In this document: piece by piece, positions 41,713 to 50,040 of the stretch
How positions within the stretch are numbered: position 1 is the first letter of the stretch
Layout of the letters: every line of letters starts with the position of its first letter
Source: Haloimpatiens sp042688525
GTDB lineage: Bacteria > Bacillota > Clostridia > Clostridiales > Clostridiaceae
Assembly (NCBI RefSeq): GCF_042688525.2
Contig: NZ_JBHWAB010000001.1
Span: 1,116,001 to 1,180,000, forward strand
Direction of reading: 5' to 3'
DNA length: 64,000 nucleotides
Made by a program: the position numbers and the translations under genes
The notes under the pieces: generated by a model
What the model was told of the DNA's origin: nothing
The model's database searches: none
The model's input: only the letters and a program-made list of their open reading frames with translations

Positions 41713-42837
41713 ATGAGTATATTCAATATATTTAAAAAAGAAATTATTCAAAACTTAAGAGATAAAAAAAGTATGTTTATGATGACTATATTTCCTATTC
41801 TTATGATAATTATATTAGGAACCGCTTTTTCAGGAAGTTTTGCTTCTTCTAACAATATACCAAAAGTAGAAGTTATATATTCCATAAATAAAAAAGCAAA
41901 GGTATCAAAGGAGTTTCAGAGTTTTATTGATGAAATACAGAAAACAATGAATATTAGATTTCAAAAAATTAATAACAAGAATGAAGCACTAAATTATATA
42001 AGCAATGGTAAGTATGATACATATATAAATGTAAGTAGTGATACTAAAATAAAAATATATTCAAATAACTTAAGAGTATTTAATGGAAGTTTAGTAAAAA
42101 CATTGATGGATACTTTTGTGGAAAAAGTAAATATGATGGAACAGATAGCCGAGGTTAATCCTCAAATGATATCTAAAATAAATAACAATTCAAGTCCTAA
42201 ATTTATAAAATCTAAATCTATATTAGGAAAATTAGAACCTAGGTCTATAGATTTCTACTCTGTTACTATGTTTACTATGATAATTTTATATAGTACAGCT
42301 ACAGGTTCTATGTCTATTCTTTCTGAATTGAGAAGAAAGACGTTATCTAGGATGTTGTGCAGCAGTACATCAAAATTTAAAATTTTAATTGGTAAGCTAT
42401 TAGGGTGTTTTTGTATAACAGGGTTTCAATGTTCATTAGTATTTCTATTTAGTAAATACATATTAAAAGCTAGATGGGGAACTAACAATTTAATGATATT
42501 AGCAATTTCAGCTTCGTTAATATTTATGGCAGTTTCTGTAGGAATTGGACTATCTAGTTTAATAAAAAATGCAAATATTTTATCAGTAGCAATAAATACT
42601 GTTATTCCTATATTTGTATTTCTTGGAGGGGGATATATATCTTTAGAAGTGTTTAATAGTAATGTATTAAATACTATATCAAACATATCACCTATAAAAT
42701 GGACAAATGAAGCTATATTTAAAATGATTTATGGAAATGATTTTTCTTTTGTATCTACAGCAATAATTATAAATTTAGTGGTAGCATTTATATTTTTATT
42801 AGCACCAATAGTGACTTTAAGAAAGGATGTGGCATAG
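41713..42837 (+). CDS. SagH-like ABC-2 permease
   Basis: 374 residues. One N-terminal membrane segment (about 22-45), a large extracellular domain to about 175, then five segments form the ABC-2 layout, including LSELRRKTLSRMLC ahead of the second helix. It pairs with the next permease to form the export channel. I use ATG 41713 (GGAGTG seven bases before) rather than a GTG nine bases earlier. The stop is directly followed by the start of the next gene. Confidence 0.85.
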   Translation: MSIFNIFKKEIIQNLRDKKSMFMMTIFPILMIIILGTAFSGSFASSNNIPKVEVIYSINKKAKVSKEFQSFIDEIQKTMNIRFQKINNKNEALNYISNGKYDTYINVSSDTKIKIYSNNLRVFNGSLVKTLMDTFVEKVNMMEQIAEVNPQMISKINNNSSPKFIKSKSILGKLEPRSIDFYSVTMFTMIILYSTATGSMSILSELRRKTLSRMLCSSTSKFKILIGKLLGCFCITGFQCSLVFLFSKYILKARWGTNNLMILAISASLIFMAVSVGIGLSSLIKNANILSVAINTVIPIFVFLGGGYISLEVFNSNVLNTISNISPIKWTNEAIFKMIYGNDFSFVSTAIIINLVVAFIFLLAPIVTLRKDVA

Positions 42838-43980
42838 ATGAAAAATATATTTCTAATAATGAAAAATATACTTAAACAGGCTTTTAGAAAAAAGTCAAAT
42901 ATAATTACTTTTATGTTTCTTCCTATTCTTGGAGTTTTTATATCTTTAGGATTAAATAATACAGGTGCGTCTTATACTAAAGTAGGGATTGTTAATTTAA
43001 ATAATACTTATTTGTCAAAAGATATGATTAAATCTATAGATGAAAATAAAAATTTTATAATTAGAGAAGTAGAAGAAGAAAAAATAGAAAATAATCTTTT
43101 AAATAAAAGAGTTGATTGTGTTCTTGTAATTCCTAAAAATTTTGATAAAAGCATATATGAAGGGAATTTAAAACAGTTAGAAGTAGTGTCTATTAGAGGA
43201 AAAGATGTGACAGCATGGATAGAAAATTATGCAAATTACTATTTAGATACTCTTGTAAAGATAGGTAAAGCATCTAATAATAATAAACAAATCTTTAAAA
43301 AAATATATGATGGATATAACCAAAAAAAATTAAAATTGCAAGATGTAAAAATTAAGGATAAGAGTCAAAGTAAGAGTGTAACTAAGCAAAGTATAGGACT
43401 TCTACTAGTATTTATGCTCATGGCATCTAGTGTTACATCTAATTTTATAATGAAGGATAAATTTAATAGAACCTATTTTAGAATATTTTGTGCACCCGTT
43501 ACTAAAGTTCAATATATAATAGCCAATGTAATAGCGAATTTTATAATATTTTTAATGCAGATATCTTTAATTTTACTTATATCTATAAAAGTTTTTAAAT
43601 TAGATTTTTATATAAATGTTGGTACTATGTTTTTCATATTATCTTGTTTTGGATTAGTATCTATTGGATTTGGAATAATTATAGCTGCATTTTCAAAAAG
43701 TATGGCTCAATCTGCACAAATGTCCAATGTTCTAATAACACCAACATGTATGCTTTCAGGATGTTTTTGGCCTTTAGAAATGATGCCTAATTTTTTACAA
43801 AAATTAGCTAATATTTTTCCTCAAACTTGGATACTCAAGACTATAAATAGTTTGCAGTATGGTAAAACATTAAATGAAGTAGTAATATATTTAGTTTTAG
43901 TAGTGATATTTGCTATAATATTATTTCAAGTAGGCATAATAAAAATGATAAGAGATGAAAATTTAAAAAATGTAATATAG
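42838..43980 (+). CDS. SagI-like ABC-2 permease
   Basis: 380 residues with the same one-plus-five membrane layout as the preceding permease and clear distant similarity to it (MLSGCFWPLEMMPNFLQKLANIFPQTW is the typical ABC-2 exit loop). It is the second half of a heterodimeric exporter. It starts at the base after the SagH stop. It is the last gene of the SLS-like operon; a palindromic repeat arm and a terminator follow. Confidence 0.85.
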   Translation: MKNIFLIMKNILKQAFRKKSNIITFMFLPILGVFISLGLNNTGASYTKVGIVNLNNTYLSKDMIKSIDENKNFIIREVEEEKIENNLLNKRVDCVLVIPKNFDKSIYEGNLKQLEVVSIRGKDVTAWIENYANYYLDTLVKIGKASNNNKQIFKKIYDGYNQKKLKLQDVKIKDKSQSKSVTKQSIGLLLVFMLMASSVTSNFIMKDKFNRTYFRIFCAPVTKVQYIIANVIANFIIFLMQISLILLISIKVFKLDFYINVGTMFFILSCFGLVSIGFGIIIAAFSKSMAQSAQMSNVLITPTCMLSGCFWPLEMMPNFLQKLANIFPQTWILKTINSLQYGKTLNEVVIYLVLVVIFAIILFQVGIIKMIRDENLKNVI

Positions 43981-43995
43981 ATGTATACTAGAAAC

Positions 43996-44051
43996 TCTTT
44001 ATATATCATTTTCCTTCGCTAGACAGTATTTTTTTACTGAAAAAGTTGAAT
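43996..44051. repeat. Right-arm fragment of the long palindromic element
   Basis: ATATATCATTTTCCTTCGCT, AGACAGTATTTTTTTACTG and AAAGTTGAAT match the right arm of copies 1 and 5. There is no left arm. It begins about 15 bases after the SagI stop. Confidence 0.7.
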
Positions 44052-44075
44052 TTATAATTTATAGATTATATAAAG

Positions 44076-44124
44076 TAAAACTGTAAATAATTTTGTATAG
44101 ATACATAATTATTTACAGTTTTAT
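44076..44124 (+). terminator. Terminator of the SLS-like operon
   Basis: TAAAACTGTAAATAATT (44076-44092) pairs with AATTATTTACAGTTTTA (44107-44123). The stem is strong, with a short T-rich 3' side. Confidence 0.75.
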
Positions 44125-44223
44125 TTATATTTAAAATATACTTATGAAAGTAATTTTAGAATATTAACTAGTTTGTAACTATATTATATGTTTATTTTAA
44201 TAATATAAAAAAGAGGTGGTGAA

Positions 44224-45573
44224 GTGGTGGTAAAAAAGATAAATATAATAATTATTTGTATTATTACATTATTTTGTGTCAGTGGATGTTCTATTAAATC
44301 ACCTAGAGATTTAATAGAAAAACCAAAAAGTTCATCAAAAAGTCAAGATATAAATAATGCAGTTTCAAGGTTTTTAGGAAATAATTATACATTAACGTTA
44401 CCTAAATCACAAAGGGAAAAAGAGGCTGTAATGAAAGTAGATATAGATGGAGATGGAAAAGATGAATTAATAGTATTATATAAAACAAATAAAAATGAAA
44501 ATGAAAATGAAACTACAAATTTATATGGTGTGGTTATTTTAAAATATAAGCAAAATAAGTGGCATGAAATCAATAAAGTTGAGCAAATATCTGACGGTAT
44601 AGATTTAGTACAATGTAAGGATATAACAGGGGATAAAATGCCAGAAATATTTATTGGATGGAATTCAAATGATAAAGATAATAAAGATATATGTATATAT
44701 TCATATGATGAAGGTTATTTCCATATGATTGAACAATTTAAATATAAAGATTTAGCTATAGATGATATTAATAATGACAAACATAATGAGGTTATTTTGT
44801 TTAAAACGTCAAGTGGTAATAATGCCTCTAGTATAGATATATATAATTTTAAAAATGATAAATTAAGTATTATAGATAAGTTTGCTATGAATACTAAAAG
44901 TTATGATGCAAATATAATAGTGGGAAACATATCACCAAAAAGCAAAGGAATATTTGTAAGATTTTATGTTGATTCATTCAATTTGTATACAAATCTATTA
45001 ATTATGCAAAATAATAAATTGACAAAAGCACTAAAAGATGAAGTTGTAAGAAAAAACAAACCATACATAAGAGATGCAGGAGAAATTGAAGATATAAATA
45101 ATGATGGAATTTTAGAAATGGCTTTTTTAAAACCAGTTATTTCAAAAGAGGATGTATATAATATACCTCAACTTAAAACATGGTATAAATGGAATGGTAA
45201 AGATAATATTACCTTAGTAAAAAAAGAATATTATAATTATGATGGTGGTTATAAAATTGAAATTCCAGATAAGTGGAGAGAAAAATTTAGTATTGAACAA
45301 AAGTTTGATAAAGAAAATAAAGAATATAAAACTATTTTTTACATTATAGACAATAAACAATATATTAATAAGAGTATTTTATCCATCCAAGTATTTACTA
45401 AAGAACAATATAGTAATATAAAAAATGTATCAAAGGATGAATCTTTTATATTTTTAGGAGAAAAAAATGGAAAAGTTTTTGTTGGAAGTATATTTTTAAA
45501 AGATAAACAATCTAAGTATTTTATAAATGAAAAAGAGTTAAAACATATTTTTCACTTTATAAGTAAATATTAA
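44224..45573 (+). CDS. Lipoprotein with FG-GAP-like repeats
   Basis: 449 residues. The signal peptide ends in a lipobox (LFCVSGC, Cys near 22). The mature part has four calcium-loop-like repeats of the FG-GAP/VCBS kind: DIDGDGKDELIV, DITGDKMPEIFI, DINNDKHNEVIL and DINNDGILEMAF. These suggest a beta-propeller-like extracellular domain. It precedes a two-component system and is followed, after that pair, by a second lipoprotein. It could be a sensor accessory or cell-surface binding protein. The start is GTG 44224 or 44227 after GAGGTGG. Confidence 0.78.
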   Translation: MVVKKINIIIICIITLFCVSGCSIKSPRDLIEKPKSSSKSQDINNAVSRFLGNNYTLTLPKSQREKEAVMKVDIDGDGKDELIVLYKTNKNENENETTNLYGVVILKYKQNKWHEINKVEQISDGIDLVQCKDITGDKMPEIFIGWNSNDKDNKDICIYSYDEGYFHMIEQFKYKDLAIDDINNDKHNEVILFKTSSGNNASSIDIYNFKNDKLSIIDKFAMNTKSYDANIIVGNISPKSKGIFVRFYVDSFNLYTNLLIMQNNKLTKALKDEVVRKNKPYIRDAGEIEDINNDGILEMAFLKPVISKEDVYNIPQLKTWYKWNGKDNITLVKKEYYNYDGGYKIEIPDKWREKFSIEQKFDKENKEYKTIFYIIDNKQYINKSILSIQVFTKEQYSNIKNVSKDESFIFLGEKNGKVFVGSIFLKDKQSKYFINEKELKHIFHFISKY

Positions 45574-45629
45574 TTTTTGAAAAATTAGAAAGCAATATTG
45601 TAATAAATTATTTTATGTAAAGGAGAAAT

Positions 45630-46328
45630 ATGATGGATGTAAAAGTATTGGTTTTAGAAGATGAAACATCTATAAGAAAATTTATGAAAATAAAATTGAA
45701 TAGTTTAGGATATGAAGTTATTGAAGCAGCAAATGGAAAAGAAGCATTAATGAAAATGGATAGAACAGTAAAAATAGCATTATTAGATATTATGCTTCCA
45801 GACATAGATGGAGTTGAGGTATGTAAAAAATTTAGAAATAAGTATTCCAATTTGGGAATTATTATGTTAACAGCTAAAGGACAAGAAGACGATAAAGTGT
45901 TTGCGTTAAAAACTGGTGCAGATGATTATATTGTAAAACCGTTTAGTACTAAAGAATTAGAAGCAAGAATAGAATCATTACTTAGGAGAATAAGTATAAA
46001 TTCCAAAGGTGTTAATGATACAGATATAGTAAAAAGTGGTGAGTTTATTTTAGACATGAATAAAAAAAATTTAAAAAAGAATGATGAAGTTATATCACTT
46101 ACTCCAAAAGAATATGCAATTATAGAGTTTTTTATCAATAGTTCTAATATAGTTTTGAGTAGAAATAAGATCTTTGATGAAGTTTGGGGAGAAAATTATT
46201 ATGGAGATATAAAAGCTGTAGATGTTAATATAAGAAGAATAAGACAAAAGATAGAAGAAGATCCCTCAAACCCTAAATATTTAAAGACAAGTTGGGGATA
46301 TGGGTATATATGGAGTAGTGAAAGATGA
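45630..46328 (+). CDS. OmpR/PhoB-type response regulator
   Basis: 232 residues. The receiver domain has the acidic pocket Glu10/Asp11, phosphoacceptor Asp53 in LLDIMLPD, and Lys in IVKPFSTKE. The C-terminal winged helix (about 135-232) binds DNA. It overlaps the kinase start by four bases (ATGA), so the pair is coupled. AAAGGAG precedes the ATG at 45630; an ATG three bases later is equally usable. It lies 1.6 kb after the SLS-like operon and is a candidate regulator of it or of the flanking lipoproteins. Confidence 0.92.
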   Translation: MMDVKVLVLEDETSIRKFMKIKLNSLGYEVIEAANGKEALMKMDRTVKIALLDIMLPDIDGVEVCKKFRNKYSNLGIIMLTAKGQEDDKVFALKTGADDYIVKPFSTKELEARIESLLRRISINSKGVNDTDIVKSGEFILDMNKKNLKKNDEVISLTPKEYAIIEFFINSSNIVLSRNKIFDEVWGENYYGDIKAVDVNIRRIRQKIEEDPSNPKYLKTSWGYGYIWSSER

Positions 46329-47707
46329 AGAGTATAAAAAAACGTATATACAAACAGAATGGTATTGTTATCATAAGTATTATTTTATTTTTAGAAGGTA
46401 TATTTTTTTTAGCAGTGAAAAATTATTATATAGAAGTTGTAAGGAATGAATTATTTAATAAAGTAAATACTGCAGAAAGACTTTATAATAAATATTTTAT
46501 AAATCAAACGATTTATGAAAAGGCAAAATACATATTGGAAAATGAGAGCAATAATGAATTAGTATATATGCAGGTATTTGATTCAGATGGCAATGTTATA
46601 ATAAATTCCAATGGGATTAAGAATGATAGTATTACATATAATGAAGATATTAAATATGCATTACAAGGAGAGCATAAAATTGTTAAATGGGAAAATAAAG
46701 AAACAAAAGAAAATTTAATGGCTATATCTATGCCTCTTTATCATTTAAAAGATATATCAGGAGGGTTAAGATATGTTATTTGTATTGATAAAGTTAATAA
46801 AATGATATTGTATATTTATGGTGTTTCTATTCTAATAGGAATAGTAGTTATGATAATAACATTTCTATTTAGTTCTTTTTTAGCTAAATCTATAATAGTT
46901 CCTATAAATAAAATAATAAGTACAGCTGAAGTGATGTCAAAAGGTGATTTTACCCAAAAAGCTGAAAAAATACATAATGATGAGATTGGCAAACTTTCAG
47001 ATACATTGAATTATATGGCTGAAGAAATTGAAAAAAGTAATAATTTGAAAAATGAATTTATTTCATCTATATCTCATGAATTAAGAACTCCATTAACTGC
47101 TATTAAAGGTTGGAGTGAAATTATGGTTGAAGGTGAAGTTACTGAACCTAAAGAAATAAAAGAGGGACTTATAATAATAAATGACGAAACAGAAAGACTT
47201 ACATCATTAGTAGAAGAATTGTTAGATTTTTCAAAACTGCAAGGAGGTAAAGTTGAGTTAAATTTACAAGCTATTGATATAAATGAATTAGTTAAAAAAG
47301 TATATAACTATTTCAAGAAAAGGTGTGAATGTGAAGGATTGAACTTAATACTAGATTTGTGTGAAAATTCATGTGTTGTAAATGGTGATAGTAACAGACT
47401 AAAGCAGGTTTTTATTAATATTATAGACAATGCTATTAAATTTTCAAAAAAAGGTGAAAAAATATTTATAAGTACACATTTGTGTGATAACTTTGTTCAA
47501 ATACATATATTAGATAATGGTATAGGAATATCAAAAGATGAATTAAAGAAAGTAACAGAAAAGTTTTATAAAGGCAAAACTAAAAAATCTGGAAGTGGAC
47601 TTGGTCTTGCTATTTGTAAAGAGATAATAGAACTTCATAAAGGTAAATTAGATATTACAAGTAAGGAGCAACAAGGAACAAAAGTGAGTATTAAGATTCC
47701 ATTTTAA
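46325..47707 (+). CDS. Membrane sensor histidine kinase
   Basis: 460 residues. Membrane segments at about 13-32 and 160-185 flank an extracellular sensing domain of about 125 residues. A HAMP domain follows, then the phospho-His251 in SISHELRTPLTA, and the ATP-binding boxes NIIDNAIKFS, DNGIGIS and GSGLGLAI. It is cognate to the preceding response regulator. The extracellular domain resembles the PAS/Cache-like stretches of cell-envelope sensors. The ligand is unknown. Confidence 0.92.
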   Translation: MKSIKKRIYKQNGIVIISIILFLEGIFFLAVKNYYIEVVRNELFNKVNTAERLYNKYFINQTIYEKAKYILENESNNELVYMQVFDSDGNVIINSNGIKNDSITYNEDIKYALQGEHKIVKWENKETKENLMAISMPLYHLKDISGGLRYVICIDKVNKMILYIYGVSILIGIVVMIITFLFSSFLAKSIIVPINKIISTAEVMSKGDFTQKAEKIHNDEIGKLSDTLNYMAEEIEKSNNLKNEFISSISHELRTPLTAIKGWSEIMVEGEVTEPKEIKEGLIIINDETERLTSLVEELLDFSKLQGGKVELNLQAIDINELVKKVYNYFKKRCECEGLNLILDLCENSCVVNGDSNRLKQVFINIIDNAIKFSKKGEKIFISTHLCDNFVQIHILDNGIGISKDELKKVTEKFYKGKTKKSGSGLGLAICKEIIELHKGKLDITSKEQQGTKVSIKIPF

Positions 47708-47792
47708 TCAGATTGTAACTTAATAATATCATTAACAAAATATAATTAAATCAAGCAAAAAACAAAAATTTTAACATATAGGAGTGATTAAA

Positions 47793-48500
47793 GTGAAAAC
47801 AATTATTAAGAAAATGTGTTGTTTTATTTGTAGTTTTATACTTTTAATAGGTCTTGTAGGATGTGGAAAAACTAGTCAATCTATAGATAAAAAAAGTAAT
47901 GAAAAAGTTGAAAAAACTAAAAAATATAATAAAGAGTTAGCTAGTTTATTTCCTTTTGTAGAAGGTACTGTGTTAAGATATTCAGGAACATTGGAACATA
48001 TGCATACTTTAACATTAAATAAAGTTATAGATGGAGATGTATTAAAATTGAATTTTAAGGGCCAAATAGAAGATCTTAGTGAAGGAGAGACTAAAAAAGA
48101 TTTAACTATTGAAGAAGAATATATAATTGATAAGGACAGCGTAAAACAAGTTAAAAGTTGGCAATCTATTATAAATGAACAAGTAGTTTTAAAATTGCCT
48201 ATAAAAAAGGGCAATGTGTGGAAACAGAAGGTTATTATAAAAGGAAAAGAGTATGAAGCAGAAACAAAAATTGTTGATATATCTAAAGATGAAAAAAATA
48301 AAAATATGGTTAAAACTGAAACAATAGTAAAAGGTATAAAAAATTATCCACAAAATACTTATAAAGAAATAAAAGTATATAAACAAGATAAAGGTCTTGT
48401 AGAGTTTACTAATACAATTCTTTTAGAAGGAAAAGAAAATGAAAAACCTACATCTATGGAATTTGGATATCATTTATTTGAGCCAGAGAAGAGTAAATAA
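47793..48500 (+). CDS. Lipoprotein, 235 aa
   Basis: The lipobox LIGLVGC places the lipidated Cys near residue 22. The rest is a soluble, Lys/Glu-rich beta domain of about 200 residues (VEGTVLRYSGTLEHMHTL...) resembling uncharacterised DUF-type lipoproteins that follow two-component systems. GTG 47793 lies six bases after GGAGTG; an earlier GTG is too close to that site. No function can be named. Its position suggests it belongs with the two-component system. Confidence 0.75.
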   Translation: MKTIIKKMCCFICSFILLIGLVGCGKTSQSIDKKSNEKVEKTKKYNKELASLFPFVEGTVLRYSGTLEHMHTLTLNKVIDGDVLKLNFKGQIEDLSEGETKKDLTIEEEYIIDKDSVKQVKSWQSIINEQVVLKLPIKKGNVWKQKVIIKGKEYEAETKIVDISKDEKNKNMVKTETIVKGIKNYPQNTYKEIKVYKQDKGLVEFTNTILLEGKENEKPTSMEFGYHLFEPEKSK

Positions 48501-48574
48501 ATTTTCAGCAAAATACTACTTTTGTTTACAAAAATAATTAAATGTGTTAATATATACATGAAAACTTAATATGT

Positions 48575-48662
48575 TTGCTAGGGGAACTTTGTAGTTGAGA
48601 GGAATTATCTTCCGACCCTTTGAACCTGATGTAGTTAATACTATCGTAGGGAAGCAGGAATG
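48575..48662 (+). promoter_or_regulatory. TPP riboswitch (THI element)
   Basis: The conserved THI core is read in order: GGGGAAC, TGAGAGG, GACCCTTTGAACCTGAT, and GTAGGGAAGCA. It binds thiamine pyrophosphate. With the terminator hairpin 30 bases downstream it should shut off thiSFGH transcription when thiamine is plentiful. Confidence 0.95.
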
Positions 48663-48691
48663 TTGTAATTAAATATATTTTATATATTTGA

Positions 48692-48727
48692 GAAAGCTTG
48701 CCTTATGGGTAAGCTTTCATTTTTTTA
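48692..48727 (+). terminator. Expression-platform terminator of the TPP riboswitch
   Basis: GAAAGCTTGCC pairs with GGGTAAGCTTTC and is followed by a run of Ts (48721-48726). Confidence 0.9.
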
Positions 48728-48759
48728 TGTTTAAAAGTAGTAAGTATATGGTTATTCAA

Positions 48760-48776
48760 TGGAGTAGAAGACTCCA
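48760..48776 (+). other. Small hairpin in the thi leader
   Basis: TGGAGT, loop AGAAG, ACTCCA. It lies between the riboswitch terminator and thiS, in an otherwise featureless 130-base stretch. The role is unknown. Confidence 0.4.
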
Positions 48777-48854
48777 CCTAAAATTCAGAATTATTTTTAT
48801 TTTAATTGTAGATTAAGAAAAGTTGAATATAAGTGATTAGAGGAGGTGAGAAAA

Positions 48855-49049
48855 ATGATTATTAACGGAAAAGAGATGGATTTTGAAAGTCAAATTACAA
48901 TAGAAAAAATGTTAGAAAAACTTAACGTTTCTAAAGATAAAGTAGTGGTTGAAGTTAATTTTGAAATTATACCTAAAGAGAAATATAAGGATAGGGTGTT
49001 AAATAAAGAAGATAAAGTTGAAATAGTTGCTTTTGTAGGTGGAGGATAA
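48855..49049 (+). CDS. thiS: Sulfur carrier protein ThiS
   Basis: 64 residues of ubiquitin-like beta-grasp fold ending in the required di-glycine (FVGGG). The C-terminal Gly is adenylated by ThiF and carries sulfide as a thiocarboxylate for thiazole formation. The start is ATG 48855, six bases after AGGAGGTGAG; an in-frame GTG lies inside that site. It is the first gene behind the TPP riboswitch, and thiF starts two bases after its stop. Confidence 0.93.
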   Translation: MIINGKEMDFESQITIEKMLEKLNVSKDKVVVEVNFEIIPKEKYKDRVLNKEDKVEIVAFVGGG

Positions 49050-49050
49050 A

Positions 49051-49857
49051 ATGAAAATATTTTTGAATGAAAAAGCACATATTGTCAAGGAGAATTCTAC
49101 AGCTTTTTCTGTTAGAAATATGATAAATAAAAATGCAGATATTGTTATTTTGAATGGATTTAGTTTAAGTAAAGACACAAAATTGAAAGAAGATGATAGA
49201 TTAATTTTAATAAGAAAGGGACAAATGCCTAAGAAAGATGAACTAGAAAATTTTTTAGTTGCCAGACATACACCGGGTGTACATGCAAAGGTTAAACGAG
49301 CAGTAGTTGGAGTTGCAGGATTAGGAGGATTAGGTTCAAATATAGCAATTTCTTTAGGTAGATTAGGTATTGGTAAGTTAGTTTTAGTAGACTTTGATAT
49401 AGTTGAACCTAGTAATTTAAATAGGCAGCAGTATTTTATAAAACATTTAGGAATGAAGAAAACAGAAGCTATTAAAGAATTACTATATCAAATAAATCCA
49501 TTTGTAAGTGTAGAAACTAAAGATATATATTTAGATAAAACAAATGTAGAAGAAATTTTTAAAGATGTAGATATTATAGTGGAAGCATTTGATAATCCTA
49601 AAAGTAAAGCAGAACTTATTAATACAGCACTGATTAAATTGTCTAATAAGCCTATTGTTTCAGCATCAGGAATGGCAGGATATTATAGTTCAAACACAAT
49701 TAAAACAAAGCGAGTAATGAAAAATTTGTATGTAGTTGGTGATGGTGTATCAGAAGCAAAACCTGGATGTGGGCTCATGGCACCTAGAGCAGCTATTGCT
49801 GCTAATCACCAAGCCAATATGGTTTTAAGAATTATTTTAGGACATGAAGAAGTGTAG
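49051..49857 (+). CDS. thiF: ThiF with an N-terminal ThiS-like domain
   Basis: 268 residues. Residues 1-60 are a second beta-grasp domain without a C-terminal GG. Residues from about 80 are E1-like: the nucleotide loop VGVAGLGGLGSNIA, the acidic stretch LVDFDIVEPSNLNRQQ and the late GCGLMAPRAA with a cysteine. ThiF adenylates ThiS. The start ATG 49051 has GGAGGA overlapping the thiS stop. A palindromic repeat separates it from thiG, so coupling to the rest of the operon may be weakened. Confidence 0.9.
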   Translation: MKIFLNEKAHIVKENSTAFSVRNMINKNADIVILNGFSLSKDTKLKEDDRLILIRKGQMPKKDELENFLVARHTPGVHAKVKRAVVGVAGLGGLGSNIAISLGRLGIGKLVLVDFDIVEPSNLNRQQYFIKHLGMKKTEAIKELLYQINPFVSVETKDIYLDKTNVEEIFKDVDIIVEAFDNPKSKAELINTALIKLSNKPIVSASGMAGYYSSNTIKTKRVMKNLYVVGDGVSEAKPGCGLMAPRAAIAANHQANMVLRIILGHEEV

Positions 49858-49867
49858 ATAGTTATTG

Positions 49868-49934
49868 ACTTAATTTTTGCAGGTGAAAAATAGTAGCTGC
49901 GGGAAATAGTATTTTTTTACTGCGAAAGTTGAGT
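49868..49934. repeat. Deleted short form of the long palindromic element (copy 7)
   Basis: ACTTAATTTTTGCAGG with GCTGCGGGAAAT is joined directly to AGTATTTTTTTACTGCG and AAAGTTGAGT. Both termini are present but the inner stems are missing. It begins ten bases after the thiF stop. Confidence 0.75.
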
Positions 49935-50014
49935 AAATAATTAATAATTAAGGAAATTTTGCCTTAGGGCAAAATAACTAATATATAATTTAAGATTTTT
50001 GCTAAAGCAAAAAT
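49935..50014. repeat. Second small palindromic repeat family, copy B
   Basis: This block has the same 80 bases as at 843-922, with only a few changes, including the hairpins around TTTTGCCTTAGGGCAAAA and TTTTTGCTAAAGCAAAAA. It abuts the right end of copy 7 and ends about 27 bases before thiG. Confidence 0.8.
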
Positions 50015-50040
50015 CGATATTATAAAGAGGAGATGCTAAT

